The notes: generated by a model not told the origin, from the letters alone. DNA of 64,000 nucleotides from Roseibium aquae (GCF_008711285.1 NZ_VXDC01000004.1:186001-250000); one strand, 5' to 3'. Shown: positions 45,351 through 54,070, numbered from the stretch's first letter. Numbers and translations are program-made.

Positions 45351-47131
45351 TGCCCACCTTGTCTCGACGCATTGGTTGGTTGAGCGAGATAAAGACCGAT
45401 ATCGACTTGATCTCCGCCATTGATGTTGAGGCCCTGTACATTGCCAGCGGTCCTGGTTTCAAGACCGGCGGCCTCGGCAGCCTCCAAAAACGCCGCCTTT
45501 TCCCGGCTTTCTATGGCAGCAATGCGGCAGACGCCCGCGTCCAATCCCTCTTGAAGAAACTTCACCGCTTCCGCGTGATAAAGGATCCTTGTTCCGGTTC
45601 CTTGCAGGAAAATAAAACTGGGTTCGTGAAAACCGCGGATGGCGACCTGCGGGTCCGGACAGTCCGGGACCGCGTCAATGGCGGCTGCGAGACGCGGGCT
45701 TACCCAGATTGGCGTCAAGGCAGGCCCAACGAACCCCCAAAAGCCAACCATCATGAAGGCGCCGGCGGCAAGACTGGTGGCCACAGCCTTCATCGGCAAT
45801 TCGCGCAGGATCTGGGAGGAGGCGGCAAGGGCCAGCACGGCCGCGATGGCTGACAGGACGGCGCCGGGCGGCGACGGCCATACCCCGAGCACAAAGGGAC
45901 CCGCGAACGCCGCGATGGCGACCCCCACAACGGGCACCGCAAGCACGACGGCGGCGATCCGCCTCAACCCCTTTGAGCCAGCCGTTCCGGCCCCGTCGAC
46001 CAGGGCAGCGGACACCGCGAGCGCCAGCGCAGGCAGGATTGGCATGGTGTAATGGGGAAGTTTGGTCGCAACCATCTCGAACACGACCCAGGTTGGCACA
46101 AACCAGGCGGCGGCGAAAACAACGAGCGGGCTTTTCCGTTCCCGCCAGATAGCCGGGGCCGCCAACAGCGCAAAAGCTGGCAGCGGCCAGAACACCGCGA
46201 ACATGGCGGCCAGGTGGGTGAGTGGCGGCGCGCCGTGGCTTTCTTGCCCTTCCCCGATCTTTCCGATGAGATCCCGGCCGATGGCTTCGGCGAAAAACGC
46301 CCCGTCGGTTGCCAGGCCGATGGCGATGAACCAGGGGCTCGCCAAGGCGAGCATCCAGACTAATCCCAGAACCGGCGTGGCCGACTTGACCCACCGCCAG
46401 GAACGTCCGAGCAACATCAACCCGGCGACCGTGAAGCCGACCACCATCGGGCCGACTGGCCCCTTGATCAGAATGCTCGCCGCAAGCGAGGTCCACAGCA
46501 CGAAAGACAGCCCCCACAAACGGCTTTCACCGTGGGTCAGCCAAATCCGGGCCAATGCCCCCTGGGCGAGTAGAATGGTCAACAGAAGCGCGGCGTCTGT
46601 TTTGGCCAGCCGCGCCTCGACACCCAGAATGATCGCAGCCGCCAGGAAAGAGCCAACCAGCAGGGCGCCCGCCGGCCCCATGAACGCCCGAGCAAGCCAG
46701 AAGCCCGCCAGTACGGCGAGAACCGCGCTGATCAAAGACGGAAGACGATAGACCCAAAGTGGACTTTGCTCCCCGCTGCCGATGGTCTTGGCCGCGACGG
46801 CCTGAAGCCAATAAATACCGACCGGCTTCTTGTGGCGTGCCTCGTCCTGGAACCGGATGTCCACATAATCGCCAGTCTCCAGCATCTGCTTGGTCGCCTG
46901 GGTGTAGCGCGGCTCGTCCCGATCCAGTGGGGGAACCGTCCATTGGCCCGGTACGAACATCACAAGAGCCAGGACCAACAGGAACAGCAGCGCGGACAAA
47001 TCGTGTCCGAATAGCCGGATCCAAAGCGGCTTGTTAGCCGCCGCCCCGGACCGGGCAGGCTGGGTGTCGGCGGTTGCAGCGCTCGTATCCTGATCTGGGT
47101 TGGGCGTTTCGGTCGCGCTTTTTTCAGTCAT
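45347..47131 (-). CDS. GT39-family membrane glycosyltransferase (ArnT/RgtD-like)
   Basis: Polytopic transferase of 594 residues that moves a sugar from a polyprenyl phosphate to an envelope acceptor. A cytoplasmic Thr/Ala-rich N-terminus (~1-35) is followed by a helix and the first periplasmic loop with LDRDEPRY (Asp70, Asp72, Glu73), the catalytic-acidic motif of GT39/GT83 enzymes. It keeps HKKPVGIYWLQA. About 12-13 helices follow. First gene of the operon and therefore likely to set its purpose: modification of lipid A or core. Divergent from a phosphoesterase gene. Confidence 0.87.
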   Translation of the reverse strand: MTEKSATETPNPDQDTSAATADTQPARSGAAANKPLWIRLFGHDLSALLFLLVLALVMFVPGQWTVPPLDRDEPRYTQATKQMLETGDYVDIRFQDEARHKKPVGIYWLQAVAAKTIGSGEQSPLWVYRLPSLISAVLAVLAGFWLARAFMGPAGALLVGSFLAAAIILGVEARLAKTDAALLLTILLAQGALARIWLTHGESRLWGLSFVLWTSLAASILIKGPVGPMVVGFTVAGLMLLGRSWRWVKSATPVLGLVWMLALASPWFIAIGLATDGAFFAEAIGRDLIGKIGEGQESHGAPPLTHLAAMFAVFWPLPAFALLAAPAIWRERKSPLVVFAAAWFVPTWVVFEMVATKLPHYTMPILPALALAVSAALVDGAGTAGSKGLRRIAAVVLAVPVVGVAIAAFAGPFVLGVWPSPPGAVLSAIAAVLALAASSQILRELPMKAVATSLAAGAFMMVGFWGFVGPALTPIWVSPRLAAAIDAVPDCPDPQVAIRGFHEPSFIFLQGTGTRILYHAEAVKFLQEGLDAGVCRIAAIESREKAAFLEAAEAAGLETRTAGNVQGLNINGGDQVDIGLYLAQPTNASRQGGQ

Positions 47132-47287
47132 CTGATTGGATCCGGCCTAGTCATTTCGCCACCCGGCCGCCACAGGCAGGTGCGCTGCTTCTCCTACATG
47201 AGCTTGCGGAAAAGGGAAACACACTCTTGTCTGCCCGGGTGGGTCCGCTATCGTCCCGGCGCGAACATTCCGGAGACATAACGGTCC

Positions 47288-48133
47288 ATGACCCTGCTTG
47301 CCCAAATCACCGATCTTCATCTGCGGCCGCGCGGCCTCGCCTGCTACCGCGTCAGCGATACCAACATGTTCGCCGAACGCGCGGTGCATGCGCTTCTGGC
47401 TTTGCCGCAGCGCCCGGACGCCGTTATTGTGACCGGCGATCTGACCGACCGTGACGATCCGCGCGAATATGCGCTCGCCCGAACCCTTTTGGGGCGGTTG
47501 CCGATGCCGGTCTATGTCCTGCCTGGCAACCACGACAGTTCGGCGGGCATGCGGCAGTCTCTCCATGATTTTCCCGGGATCGTTGATCTCGAACCGGATC
47601 AGGGCAAAATCCACTACACGGTCGACGCCGGGGATCTCCGGATTGTCGGCCTCGACACGCATGTTCCCGGTCAACCCTACGGCGAACTCGGTTCCGCCCA
47701 GATCTCCTGGCTTGACCGGGTTCTGGGCGAAACGGAAAGACCCACGGTGATCGCCCTTCACCATCCGCCCGCCGCAACCGGGATCACCCATATGGACGAT
47801 ATCGGCTTGCGCGATACCGAAGCCTTCGCGGCCGCCGTCTCCCGCCATGCCCATGTCCAGCGCATTCTCTGCGGCCATGTTCACAGGCCGATCGTCACCA
47901 GCTTCGCAGGAACGATCATGACCCTGGCGCCAAGCACGGCGCATCAAATCGCCCTCGATTTCAGCCCTACCGCTCCGGCAATGTTCAACTTCGAGCCACC
48001 GGCCTATTTCCTTCACCAGCTTGGAGAGGGTGGAACGCTGACAACGCATCTGGCCTATATCGAGCATTTCCCTGGCCCCCATCATTTTTTCGCCGACGAT
48101 GGCGTGACCTGGCCGGGAGATGAAGGCGCATGA
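47288..48133 (+). CDS. metallophosphoesterase, CpdA-like
   Basis: Calcineurin-like phosphodiesterase of 281 residues. All five motif blocks are visible: QITDLHL, GDLTD, GNHDS, HHPPA and GHVHRP. This arrangement matches class III cyclic-nucleotide phosphodiesterases (CpdA), although many relatives have other phosphodiesters as substrates. It overlaps the CAP-domain gene by 4 bp (ATGA). Confidence 0.88.
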   Translation: MTLLAQITDLHLRPRGLACYRVSDTNMFAERAVHALLALPQRPDAVIVTGDLTDRDDPREYALARTLLGRLPMPVYVLPGNHDSSAGMRQSLHDFPGIVDLEPDQGKIHYTVDAGDLRIVGLDTHVPGQPYGELGSAQISWLDRVLGETERPTVIALHHPPAATGITHMDDIGLRDTEAFAAAVSRHAHVQRILCGHVHRPIVTSFAGTIMTLAPSTAHQIALDFSPTAPAMFNFEPPAYFLHQLGEGGTLTTHLAYIEHFPGPHHFFADDGVTWPGDEGA

Positions 48134-48681
48134 CAAACACTCGATCGATACCGGTCGTTTCCCGGCGCCTGCTGCTCGTTCTGGCAGGCATCACAGTGTT
48201 CACCTCCTGCAGCGCCCTGTCTCCAAGCGGCGACCTCACCGGCGCGGCCGAAATCACCACCGTGCCGGTCGACACCCAGGACCTCTTGCAGATGCTGAAT
48301 GCTTATCGCGCGGCGCATGCCCTGCCCCCATTGCGCATCGATGGGACGTTGAACGTTGTTTCGCTCAGCATGGCGCGGCATATCGCCGAGCGCGATAGCA
48401 TGAAAACCCGCGAGCATAGCCCTCAGGGCTTGTCCAACCGGTTGTCCGCTGCCGGATACCCGAACTATGCTGCCGCGGAAAACCTGGGCGCGGGCTATGC
48501 GAGCCTTGCGGCCGCTTTCGCCGGATGGCAGGGATCGGATGGGCACGACAAGAACCTTCTGAACCCCTATGTCACCCGGGCAGGCATCGGCAGAACCCGG
48601 CGCTCCAACGGCAAATGGCGCAATTTCTGGGTTCTCACCTTGGCCCGGCCGGAAGCTGACGGCAGACCGGTGCTCCGTTGA
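48130..48681 (+). CDS. CAP-domain (SCP/PR1) lipoprotein
   Basis: 183 residues. Probable lipoprotein signal (LLLVLAGITVFTSC) with the lipid-modified Cys at about 27; the lipobox FTSC is weak. CAP domain signatures are LLQMLNAYRAAHALPPLRID, SMARHIAERD, REHSPQGLSNRL, and AENLGAGYASL. His of the ARH and EHS segments and Glu of AENLG are the expected CAP cleft residues. Role unknown; bacterial CAP proteins include secreted nucleotide hydrolases and surface proteins. Confidence 0.87.
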   Translation: MTNTRSIPVVSRRLLLVLAGITVFTSCSALSPSGDLTGAAEITTVPVDTQDLLQMLNAYRAAHALPPLRIDGTLNVVSLSMARHIAERDSMKTREHSPQGLSNRLSAAGYPNYAAAENLGAGYASLAAAFAGWQGSDGHDKNLLNPYVTRAGIGRTRRSNGKWRNFWVLTLARPEADGRPVLR

Positions 48682-48689
48682 TAAAGGTC

Positions 48690-48718
48690 AAAAAAAATGG
48701 CGGGCAAGAGCCCGCCAT
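48690..48718 (-). terminator. terminator of the YcaO gene
   Basis: On the minus strand ATGGCGGGC, loop TCTT, GCCCGCCAT, then a run of seven further T. It lies about 125 bp past the YcaO stop and just beyond the convergent CAP-domain gene. Confidence 0.9.
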
Positions 48719-48843
48719 AAAGTGGTTTCCAGAGACCCCGAAGGGCTTTGGCAATCGCCAGTGAGACGAAAACTCAAAACTTGAGTAAAGTGCTCATGTT
48801 TTAATTACGCCCGGTTTCCAAGCCTGTCAACAGCCGCCTGTTT

Positions 48844-50259
48844 TCAAAATGGAAACGGACGGGCCTCATAGGCGGATTCGAACGCGGAACGGCGCACCGG
48901 ATCTTCATAGACGGCGCCGGGATAAAGACGCTTCTTTCCGAAGCGCGCCTCCCATGAACAAAGCTGAGGTGAGACAACCTTCGCACAGGGCACTTTGATC
49001 TCGGGATGGGTCGCATCCAGAACCCAAAGGTCGATGCCAGCATCCAGGCAAGTCTCCATGAGGGTTTCGAACGAAAAGACCTGTTCCACCGAGGCCGGGC
49101 AAGCCATCGGGACGTGATCAAGACCAAGATCTTCGACAATCGATGTGGTCCGGCCGTAGGCCACCGCCCGCGAAACGCGGGGAGTGTTCCCCCGCGCGCT
49201 ATCCCGTTGGGCCGCCCAGGTGGTCCATGCCTGGGCCTTTTCCGATTGCAGCATTTCACAGACTGCCGATCGCAAGGCCAGCGCAAAGCTCGGCGCGGCA
49301 CAAACGCCGAGCGCAGCCATGTAACCGCCGCTGTCGCAAGAGAGGGACACGGCAACCTGCGCCGAAAGATCTGTCTCAAGGCGGTAGAACCGGGTCTGAC
49401 GGGGCCGGGCTTTCAGGAAATCCGCTAAATAACTGCCCAAATATTTGGCAGAAATACCGGAATCAACCCCACTTATCCACAAGCGGTTGTGCCAGGCGCG
49501 CGCCATGGCATCGCGCTCCACCAGTTCCCATGTGGCACGCCGGACCGCTTCTTCAAAGGTGGTATAGACAGCTGCCCCGAGAGTGGAGCCGAAATCCGGC
49601 AGACCAGGTTCCCCGAGCGGATTTAGCAGCACACCAAATGCGGGCAATTGCGCTGTCCGCCCGGTCGCCAAATGGCGGACGGTGACCCGCGCTTCGGACA
49701 AGCCGTTCCAATCGATCTTGCCATCGGGCAATCGGAAGCCGGCAAAATGCGCGTTTCCCGCCCTGTGTTCCTGGGTTGGACTGAAGCCGAAAAATGGGCC
49801 GGCGGCCAGATCCTCAAGGTCGGAGCGGATCGGGAAGATCCGCGGGTCCCGGTTTTGCGGGAGACGGTACAAGCTGAGCCGTTCCGCCATTTCGCCGAGG
49901 CACGAGACCGCCGCCGAAACCTTGTCGCGCCCTTGCCCCCCCGCTGGCAACCACGCGGTTTCCATTCCCTTGGAATCGGCATTGCTGTGCGGTGCCTCGA
50001 TCAACCCGGTACAAAGATGAACCGGCTCATCATCACCCGAGATCCGTTTCAACCTCGGCCGGCGGGAGGCCAGAAGCGGAGCAAACAATGTCAAGGTCTC
50101 ATTCGAAAGCGTGAGCGCGGGCAGATAATTCTCGCCAGTCCGCCGCAGCAGGCCCACATCCAGAAGGCCGCTCAGGCACACCTGAGCTTCCGGCACTTCC
50201 CTTTGGGAAGGCACATCGAACATCTTGAAATAACCATATTGGTCCAATGCAATCGTCAT
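48844..50259 (-). CDS. YcaO-domain peptide-modifying enzyme
   Basis: 471 residues. YcaO enzymes use ATP to activate peptide backbone amides, making azolines, thioamides or amidines. The three ATP/Mg motifs are clear: SCLGEMAER (119-127; Glu123, Glu126), ATWELVERDA (Glu245, Glu248) and AVCEMLQSE (Glu335, Gln338). It ends RPFPF, like the Pro-rich tails of TOMM cyclodehydratase D subunits. Residues ~1-65 are a non-YcaO extension (GLLDVGLLRRTGENYLPALTLS) that may bind a leader peptide; this is inference. Divergent, 190 bp away, are two tandem peptides with nitrile-hydratase-like leaders. No E1-like partner or flavin dehydrogenase is nearby. ATG 50259 is supported by GGAAG upstream. Confidence 0.88.
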   Translation of the reverse strand: MTIALDQYGYFKMFDVPSQREVPEAQVCLSGLLDVGLLRRTGENYLPALTLSNETLTLFAPLLASRRPRLKRISGDDEPVHLCTGLIEAPHSNADSKGMETAWLPAGGQGRDKVSAAVSCLGEMAERLSLYRLPQNRDPRIFPIRSDLEDLAAGPFFGFSPTQEHRAGNAHFAGFRLPDGKIDWNGLSEARVTVRHLATGRTAQLPAFGVLLNPLGEPGLPDFGSTLGAAVYTTFEEAVRRATWELVERDAMARAWHNRLWISGVDSGISAKYLGSYLADFLKARPRQTRFYRLETDLSAQVAVSLSCDSGGYMAALGVCAAPSFALALRSAVCEMLQSEKAQAWTTWAAQRDSARGNTPRVSRAVAYGRTTSIVEDLGLDHVPMACPASVEQVFSFETLMETCLDAGIDLWVLDATHPEIKVPCAKVVSPQLCSWEARFGKKRLYPGAVYEDPVRRSAFESAYEARPFPF

Positions 50260-50448
50260 AGATATTACTTCCCAGACAGAAATAGCAACCTGTAATTTTA
50301 ACAATGACGAAACATACAAATACCCTTGATCATCGCCGCCAGTCAAAACATTCTCACCCTGCGTGGCAGGTAATAGACAAATTGATGCAGTAAATCAGCG
50401 TTTTTACTTGCCGCACCTCACAGATCGAAATCAACACGGAGAGCGGCC
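50260..50448. promoter_or_regulatory. divergent promoter region of the YcaO/peptide locus
   Basis: About 190 bp, clearly more AT-rich than the neighbouring coding DNA. It must drive the YcaO gene to the left and the two peptide genes to the right. No SARP-type direct repeat can be assigned with confidence. Confidence 0.45.
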
Positions 50449-50745
50449 ATGACAAGTATCCAAGACACCGAAACCATGTATCAGGTGGCGGAGAAGTTCG
50501 CGTCCATCGTCGAAAATGACCAGATGCGCGCTCAATTCGTCGGGAACCCGGCCGGGACACTCCCCGAGGCGGACCTTCCCAAAGACCTGACTGTCTATGC
50601 CGACACGGCGGACATGGTTCACCTGGTCGTGCCGGCGGCAGTCGACATGGACCGCATCGCCGCCCGGGACGAATCCTATTTCGAAGAACTAGGCAGAGCT
50701 GCCTTGGGCTTTTGTGCGTACCGCGATCTGCCAATCCCCGAGTGA
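50449..50745 (+). CDS. RiPP precursor-like peptide 1 (NHLP-type leader)
   Basis: 98 residues. The first ~60 resemble the nitrile hydratase-like leader peptide of TOMM/proteusin precursors: a helix (YQVAEKFASIVENDQMRAQFVGNPAGTL), then LPKDLTVYADTADMVHLVVP. The tail VDMDRIAARDESYFEELGRAALGFCAYRDLPIPE would be the core. It has one Cys and one Ser only. Residues 61-87 align with residues 69-95 of the next peptide (P, VD, I, RD, Y, A, G in register). Directly divergent from a YcaO gene. No Gly-Gly cleavage site is obvious. Confidence 0.72.
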   Translation: MTSIQDTETMYQVAEKFASIVENDQMRAQFVGNPAGTLPEADLPKDLTVYADTADMVHLVVPAAVDMDRIAARDESYFEELGRAALGFCAYRDLPIPE

Positions 50746-50753
50746 TCGATCAC

Positions 50754-50776
50754 GGCCGCCGGCATCGCCGGCGGCC
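50754..50776 (+). other. perfect hairpin between the two precursor genes
   Basis: GGCCGCCGGC / GCCGGCGGCC with a 3-base ATC loop, 10-bp stem, 8 bp after the first stop and about 20 bp before the next start. No T-run follows directly, so it may be an mRNA processing or stabilising element that sets the ratio of the two peptides. Confidence 0.75.
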
Positions 50777-50796
50777 CGACCAGTTTTGGAGGCCCC

Positions 50797-51093
50797 ATGG
50801 CCCGGTTCCCGTACTACCAAAACAACGTCAAGGACCTCGGACGGCTGCTCGCTCAAGCCTCAGTTGACCCGGAGTTTTATTCCATGCTCCACGCCGATCC
50901 GCAGGCGGCTCTTGCCGAAATCGGTTTGCCTGAAGAGACCGTGGCACTGATCAGCTTCAAAATCGTGAAAGCAGAGACGGACGCCCGTTCGATCACCCTC
51001 CCCTACAGGGTCGACAAAACGAAAATCAGGGGACGTGACCTCGCCTATCTTTCAGACATTTCCAAAGCCTTATCGGGCCACGGACCCAACTGA
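50797..51093 (+). CDS. RiPP precursor-like peptide 2 (NHLP-type leader)
   Basis: 98 residues, same length as the first peptide. The leader part is a textbook NHLP pattern: VDPEFYSMLHADPQAALAEIGLPEETV, then ISFKIVKAETDARSITLP. The tail VDKTKIRGRDLAYLSDISKALSGHGPN contains no Cys and few Ser/Thr, so classic thiazole formation is impossible and little is available for oxazoles. GGAGG lies just upstream of the ATG. Paired ~100-residue TOMM precursors next to YcaO are known from Burkholderia (BMA_0021/BMA_0022 family, from memory), which these may match. Confidence 0.78.
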   Translation: MARFPYYQNNVKDLGRLLAQASVDPEFYSMLHADPQAALAEIGLPEETVALISFKIVKAETDARSITLPYRVDKTKIRGRDLAYLSDISKALSGHGPN

Positions 51094-51195
51094 GCCTGTC
51101 AGCTGGGCACAGTCGGCAAATGGGCAGGTACCGCAAAGCCAATTCCCTCGTCGAATGCAGGGCCTCGACCATGCGCCTTGTGAACCCGCGTTGCC

Positions 51196-53187
51196 CTAGC
51201 CGCCGCGCACGACCGCCTCACGCACGCACAAGGCGCCCTGTTTGAAGCGCTCACGGACAAGCGGATCTTGAAAAAAGCAGATCCGTTCATCCCAGGGGTG
51301 ATGAGGTTGAAGAAAAAACTCTTTCTTCTTGAACAAGTCCTTGTTCCGCTTGCGGTACAAGTCGAGCACAGACCCGATTTGATCCCCACGGTCCAGCGCG
51401 AAAAGACAGGCGACCCGGATAACAACGCCGATCAGTGTGCTGTTTGGCGCGCGCTCGATGTAGTAAAGAGCGGTCTCGTACTCACCATTTGCAAAATATA
51501 TATTCGCAAGATACTCGTAAAAGACGCGGGGCAAACTGGATTTGATGGTTTGCGCCTTATCCGCGTAATATCTTCCCCCTTCCACATCGCCGGCAATGGA
51601 AAGACCTTCCGCGACCGACATCAGGTTCTCGGGCTCAAGAGAGCTCAAACGCCCAGCCTCTTCGAATGCCCTGCGCGCTTCCGGGTAGTGACCGGATTGC
51701 AAAAGAGCCCAGCCCATCATCCGCTGATTCATGGACTGCCAAGGGTCAAGACCAACGGCCTTTTCGGTGAGGGCAAGCACGGAAGCGACATCGACCATCT
51801 CGGCGCCCGACTTCGAAGGAAAATGCAGCCGATGTTTCATGTGGGATGAGGCCCTGGCCGCGTAAATGGGCGAAAAACTGGAGAACCGGGTTTCCAGATC
51901 ATCCAGCATCCTGGATGCCCGTTCCTCCGATTCGGGTGTGAAATCCCACATGAGCCGGGAGACTTCACACCAGGTTGAAAAAGCGCTGGGCTTTGCCAGA
52001 CTGCGGGCCGGGTCTTGAAGATGCGCCTGAATACGCCGGATGGCCTGTGCGGCGGAAACACGCACCTCCCCAGGCTTGGCCAGCATCTCATCCTCGAAAA
52101 TGTCATGGAACAGAATACGGCCGCTGACCCGGTCCTCGAACTGGAAATAGACCCGCCTTTGCTCGTCATCATATCGAACGCGCAACATGTAGGTTCCGGC
52201 CCCCGGATCATCGACCCGGGCAAGGTTGGCGGACCCGGTGTCCAGCTCGACATCCGCCTGAAACAGGTCGACCATGCGCAAAGCCGACAGGCCCGCCAAA
52301 ACTTCATCCCTGAGCGACGTGGCCGACCTGCTGCGTGAATTGCCCAGCCCCAAGGACGCAATCGAGACATGCGGCAGGACCATGGTTTCCGATACGTGCG
52401 CCCCGGTCTTGAACTGCGCCTGATCGGTGACCGGCGTCTTGGAACCGTTCAATTCTGGCAGGTTCTTTGGAATATCCTGCAACAAAGCCCGGGTTTCCGG
52501 TTCGGGTTCGGCATCCAGAAGCATTTTGAGTTCACGGGCACATGTCTTGTACTGTGCCACCGCCAACTCGCGTTGGCCGGTTTGCAGAAAGTGCCGGATG
52601 AGCACCCGGTGGGCCACTTCGGAGGAGGGGTCGATGGTGAGAAGAAACTGCGCACCAGCCTCCCTAAGACCGTCGGACCGCCGTTCCGGGTGATCGATCC
52701 GCCGCATCACATTCGCGGTGATCCAGGAGCACAACCGTTCACGATCAAGACGCAGCCAATCGCCGAAATTCGGATCTAGACTATCGAAATTACCGAGAAA
52801 CTCGCCCCGCCATAGCCGCCGCGCATCCTCAAAGTCGGCTCTGCCGCCACGCAGGACCAATGCTTCAATGGTGTCAATGTCCAGTTCGAAGGCATCAGGA
52901 TCGATCGAGACAAACTGGTTCCGCGCTTCGAAGAACGGCTTGCTGATATGCTTCTCGAGCGTCTTCACCTGCCGCAAGGCTTGCCGGAGGGACTGGGAAG
53001 CCCGTTCACGCGGAGCCTCACTCCAGAACACGTCCGTAAGCTCTTCCCGAGACACGGTATGGCTTGGGCTTCGGAGGAGATAGACCAGAAGCGCCAGAGA
53101 CTTGCGGGTTTTCAATGTCACCAGGCCACCCGGTTGGGCGAAGAGGTTAGGCAGCCCAAGGCATTGAAGATACAATTGTCTTGTCAT
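51196..53187 (-). CDS. SARP/BTAD-family transcriptional regulator with TPR-like C-terminus
   Basis: 663 residues. An N-terminal winged helix (LPNLFAQPGGLVTLKTRKSLALLVYLLRSPSHTVSREELTDVFW, then ASQSLRQALRQVK) is followed by the bacterial transcriptional activator domain (~97-235, with DDARRLWRGEFLGNFDSLDPNFGDWLRLDRERL and ALRIY-like repeats). Residues ~270-380 resemble the FlgO/TolB-N-like sensor seen in such regulators, and 430-640 are tetratricopeptide-type helices. There is no NB-ARC domain. Such regulators often control natural-product genes, so it is the probable activator of the YcaO locus, with which it is convergent to the precursors. Confidence 0.85.
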   Translation of the reverse strand: MTRQLYLQCLGLPNLFAQPGGLVTLKTRKSLALLVYLLRSPSHTVSREELTDVFWSEAPRERASQSLRQALRQVKTLEKHISKPFFEARNQFVSIDPDAFELDIDTIEALVLRGGRADFEDARRLWRGEFLGNFDSLDPNFGDWLRLDRERLCSWITANVMRRIDHPERRSDGLREAGAQFLLTIDPSSEVAHRVLIRHFLQTGQRELAVAQYKTCARELKMLLDAEPEPETRALLQDIPKNLPELNGSKTPVTDQAQFKTGAHVSETMVLPHVSIASLGLGNSRSRSATSLRDEVLAGLSALRMVDLFQADVELDTGSANLARVDDPGAGTYMLRVRYDDEQRRVYFQFEDRVSGRILFHDIFEDEMLAKPGEVRVSAAQAIRRIQAHLQDPARSLAKPSAFSTWCEVSRLMWDFTPESEERASRMLDDLETRFSSFSPIYAARASSHMKHRLHFPSKSGAEMVDVASVLALTEKAVGLDPWQSMNQRMMGWALLQSGHYPEARRAFEEAGRLSSLEPENLMSVAEGLSIAGDVEGGRYYADKAQTIKSSLPRVFYEYLANIYFANGEYETALYYIERAPNSTLIGVVIRVACLFALDRGDQIGSVLDLYRKRNKDLFKKKEFFLQPHHPWDERICFFQDPLVRERFKQGALCVREAVVRGG

Positions 53188-53390
53188 ACAGATTGCGACC
53201 CAGCTTTACTTGGATGGCCGGGCCCCGCGAAGGGTCTGATCCGATCCTGACCGGCATGTTGGTTGCACGGTTGCCCTAGAAAACCTGCTATAAGAGTATC
53301 ACGGTAATTTCACGGCTTATAGGGACTGTTTCTCCAACAAGAAGCCAAACAGCCGTTTGAGAGTAATCTGTAACACGGTGGGACCCAATA

Positions 53391-53636
53391 ATGACCAGTA
53401 CACGCGAAAAGCACACGCTCCCCTCTCTTGAGGCGGAAGATGCACAAGACAGCTTGAAGCGCATGATCTATTTCACCAAGCGGGAAGCCGAAAAGGATGG
53501 GCGTTCATTTTGCGCCTACTTCCTGGAAATGGCCCTGAACGCGCTCGAGGAAGACTCCGAAGAAATCAACGAGGCTGTGCGGTCCAAAATTGTCCGCCTG
53601 CCAATCGCTCCACAAGACAACGCCAGAAGCGCCTGA
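53391..53636 (+). CDS. small acidic protein of unknown function
   Basis: 81 residues, not recognised. The centre is an amphipathic helix (LKRMIYFTKREAEKDGRSFCAYFLEMALNALEEDSEEI) with single Cys. Divergent from the SARP regulator across a 200-bp promoter region, so it may be part of the locus. Good codon use for this genome and a plausible GGTGGGA site upstream support a real gene. It is not leader-like and lacks a signal peptide. Confidence 0.6.
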   Translation: MTSTREKHTLPSLEAEDAQDSLKRMIYFTKREAEKDGRSFCAYFLEMALNALEEDSEEINEAVRSKIVRLPIAPQDNARSA

Positions 53637-53993
53637 TTCGCCGGGCGATCGGCAACAGCCTATCGGCCTACACGGACGGCCTTGACGGACGGCCTGGGGC
53701 ACTTGTACGGAAGAGATGCATCGGCCGGGTTTGCGCACCAAGAGGCGTCCCGGCCGTTTTTCTGTGGACCCAAGCCCAAAAAACTGCCAGCCGCGCAACC
53801 AAAACGCAGCGGAAGAACTCGGTTGTCAGCACCGCAAGGGTTTGGAAAGGTTATGTCCGCCGCGCCGGTCAGACAAAACCAGATATCGACACGGGCGCTG
53901 TGTTCGGCAGAAAACAAATCACATTTCGGCGCACTTATGTTCAAGGTGCAACAGAGATAAAAGCTTCAACATTTCAATAATTTAATGAATTTT
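53637..53993. other. intergenic region before tRNA-Arg
   Basis: 357 bp. A short GC-rich direct repeat (CGGACGGCCT twice, near 53670-53695) is seen. Open frames exist on both strands but have no ribosome site or family features. The tRNA lies immediately downstream on the minus strand, so this would be its trailer. Confidence 0.4.
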
Positions 53994-54070
53994 TGGCGAC
54001 CCCGGCAGGATTCGAACCTGCGACCATTCGCTTAGAAGGCGAGTGCTCTATCCAGCTGAGCTACGGGGCC
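53994..54070 (-). tRNA. tRNA-Arg (anticodon TCT)
   Basis: Cloverleaf read on the minus strand: acceptor GGCCCCG pairs with CGGGGTC, D-arm GCTCAGCTGGATAGAGC, anticodon loop CTTCTAA with anticodon TCT, T-arm GCAGGTTCGAATCCTGC, and encoded CCA. 77 nt. Confidence 0.96.

Noticed and set aside
50449-51093. The two 98-aa peptides as nitrile hydratase subunits or Nif11 proteins
   Set aside because: They lack the metal-binding Cys motif (CXXCSC) of nitrile hydratase alpha and are far shorter, and they do not show the Nif11 N-terminal pattern.
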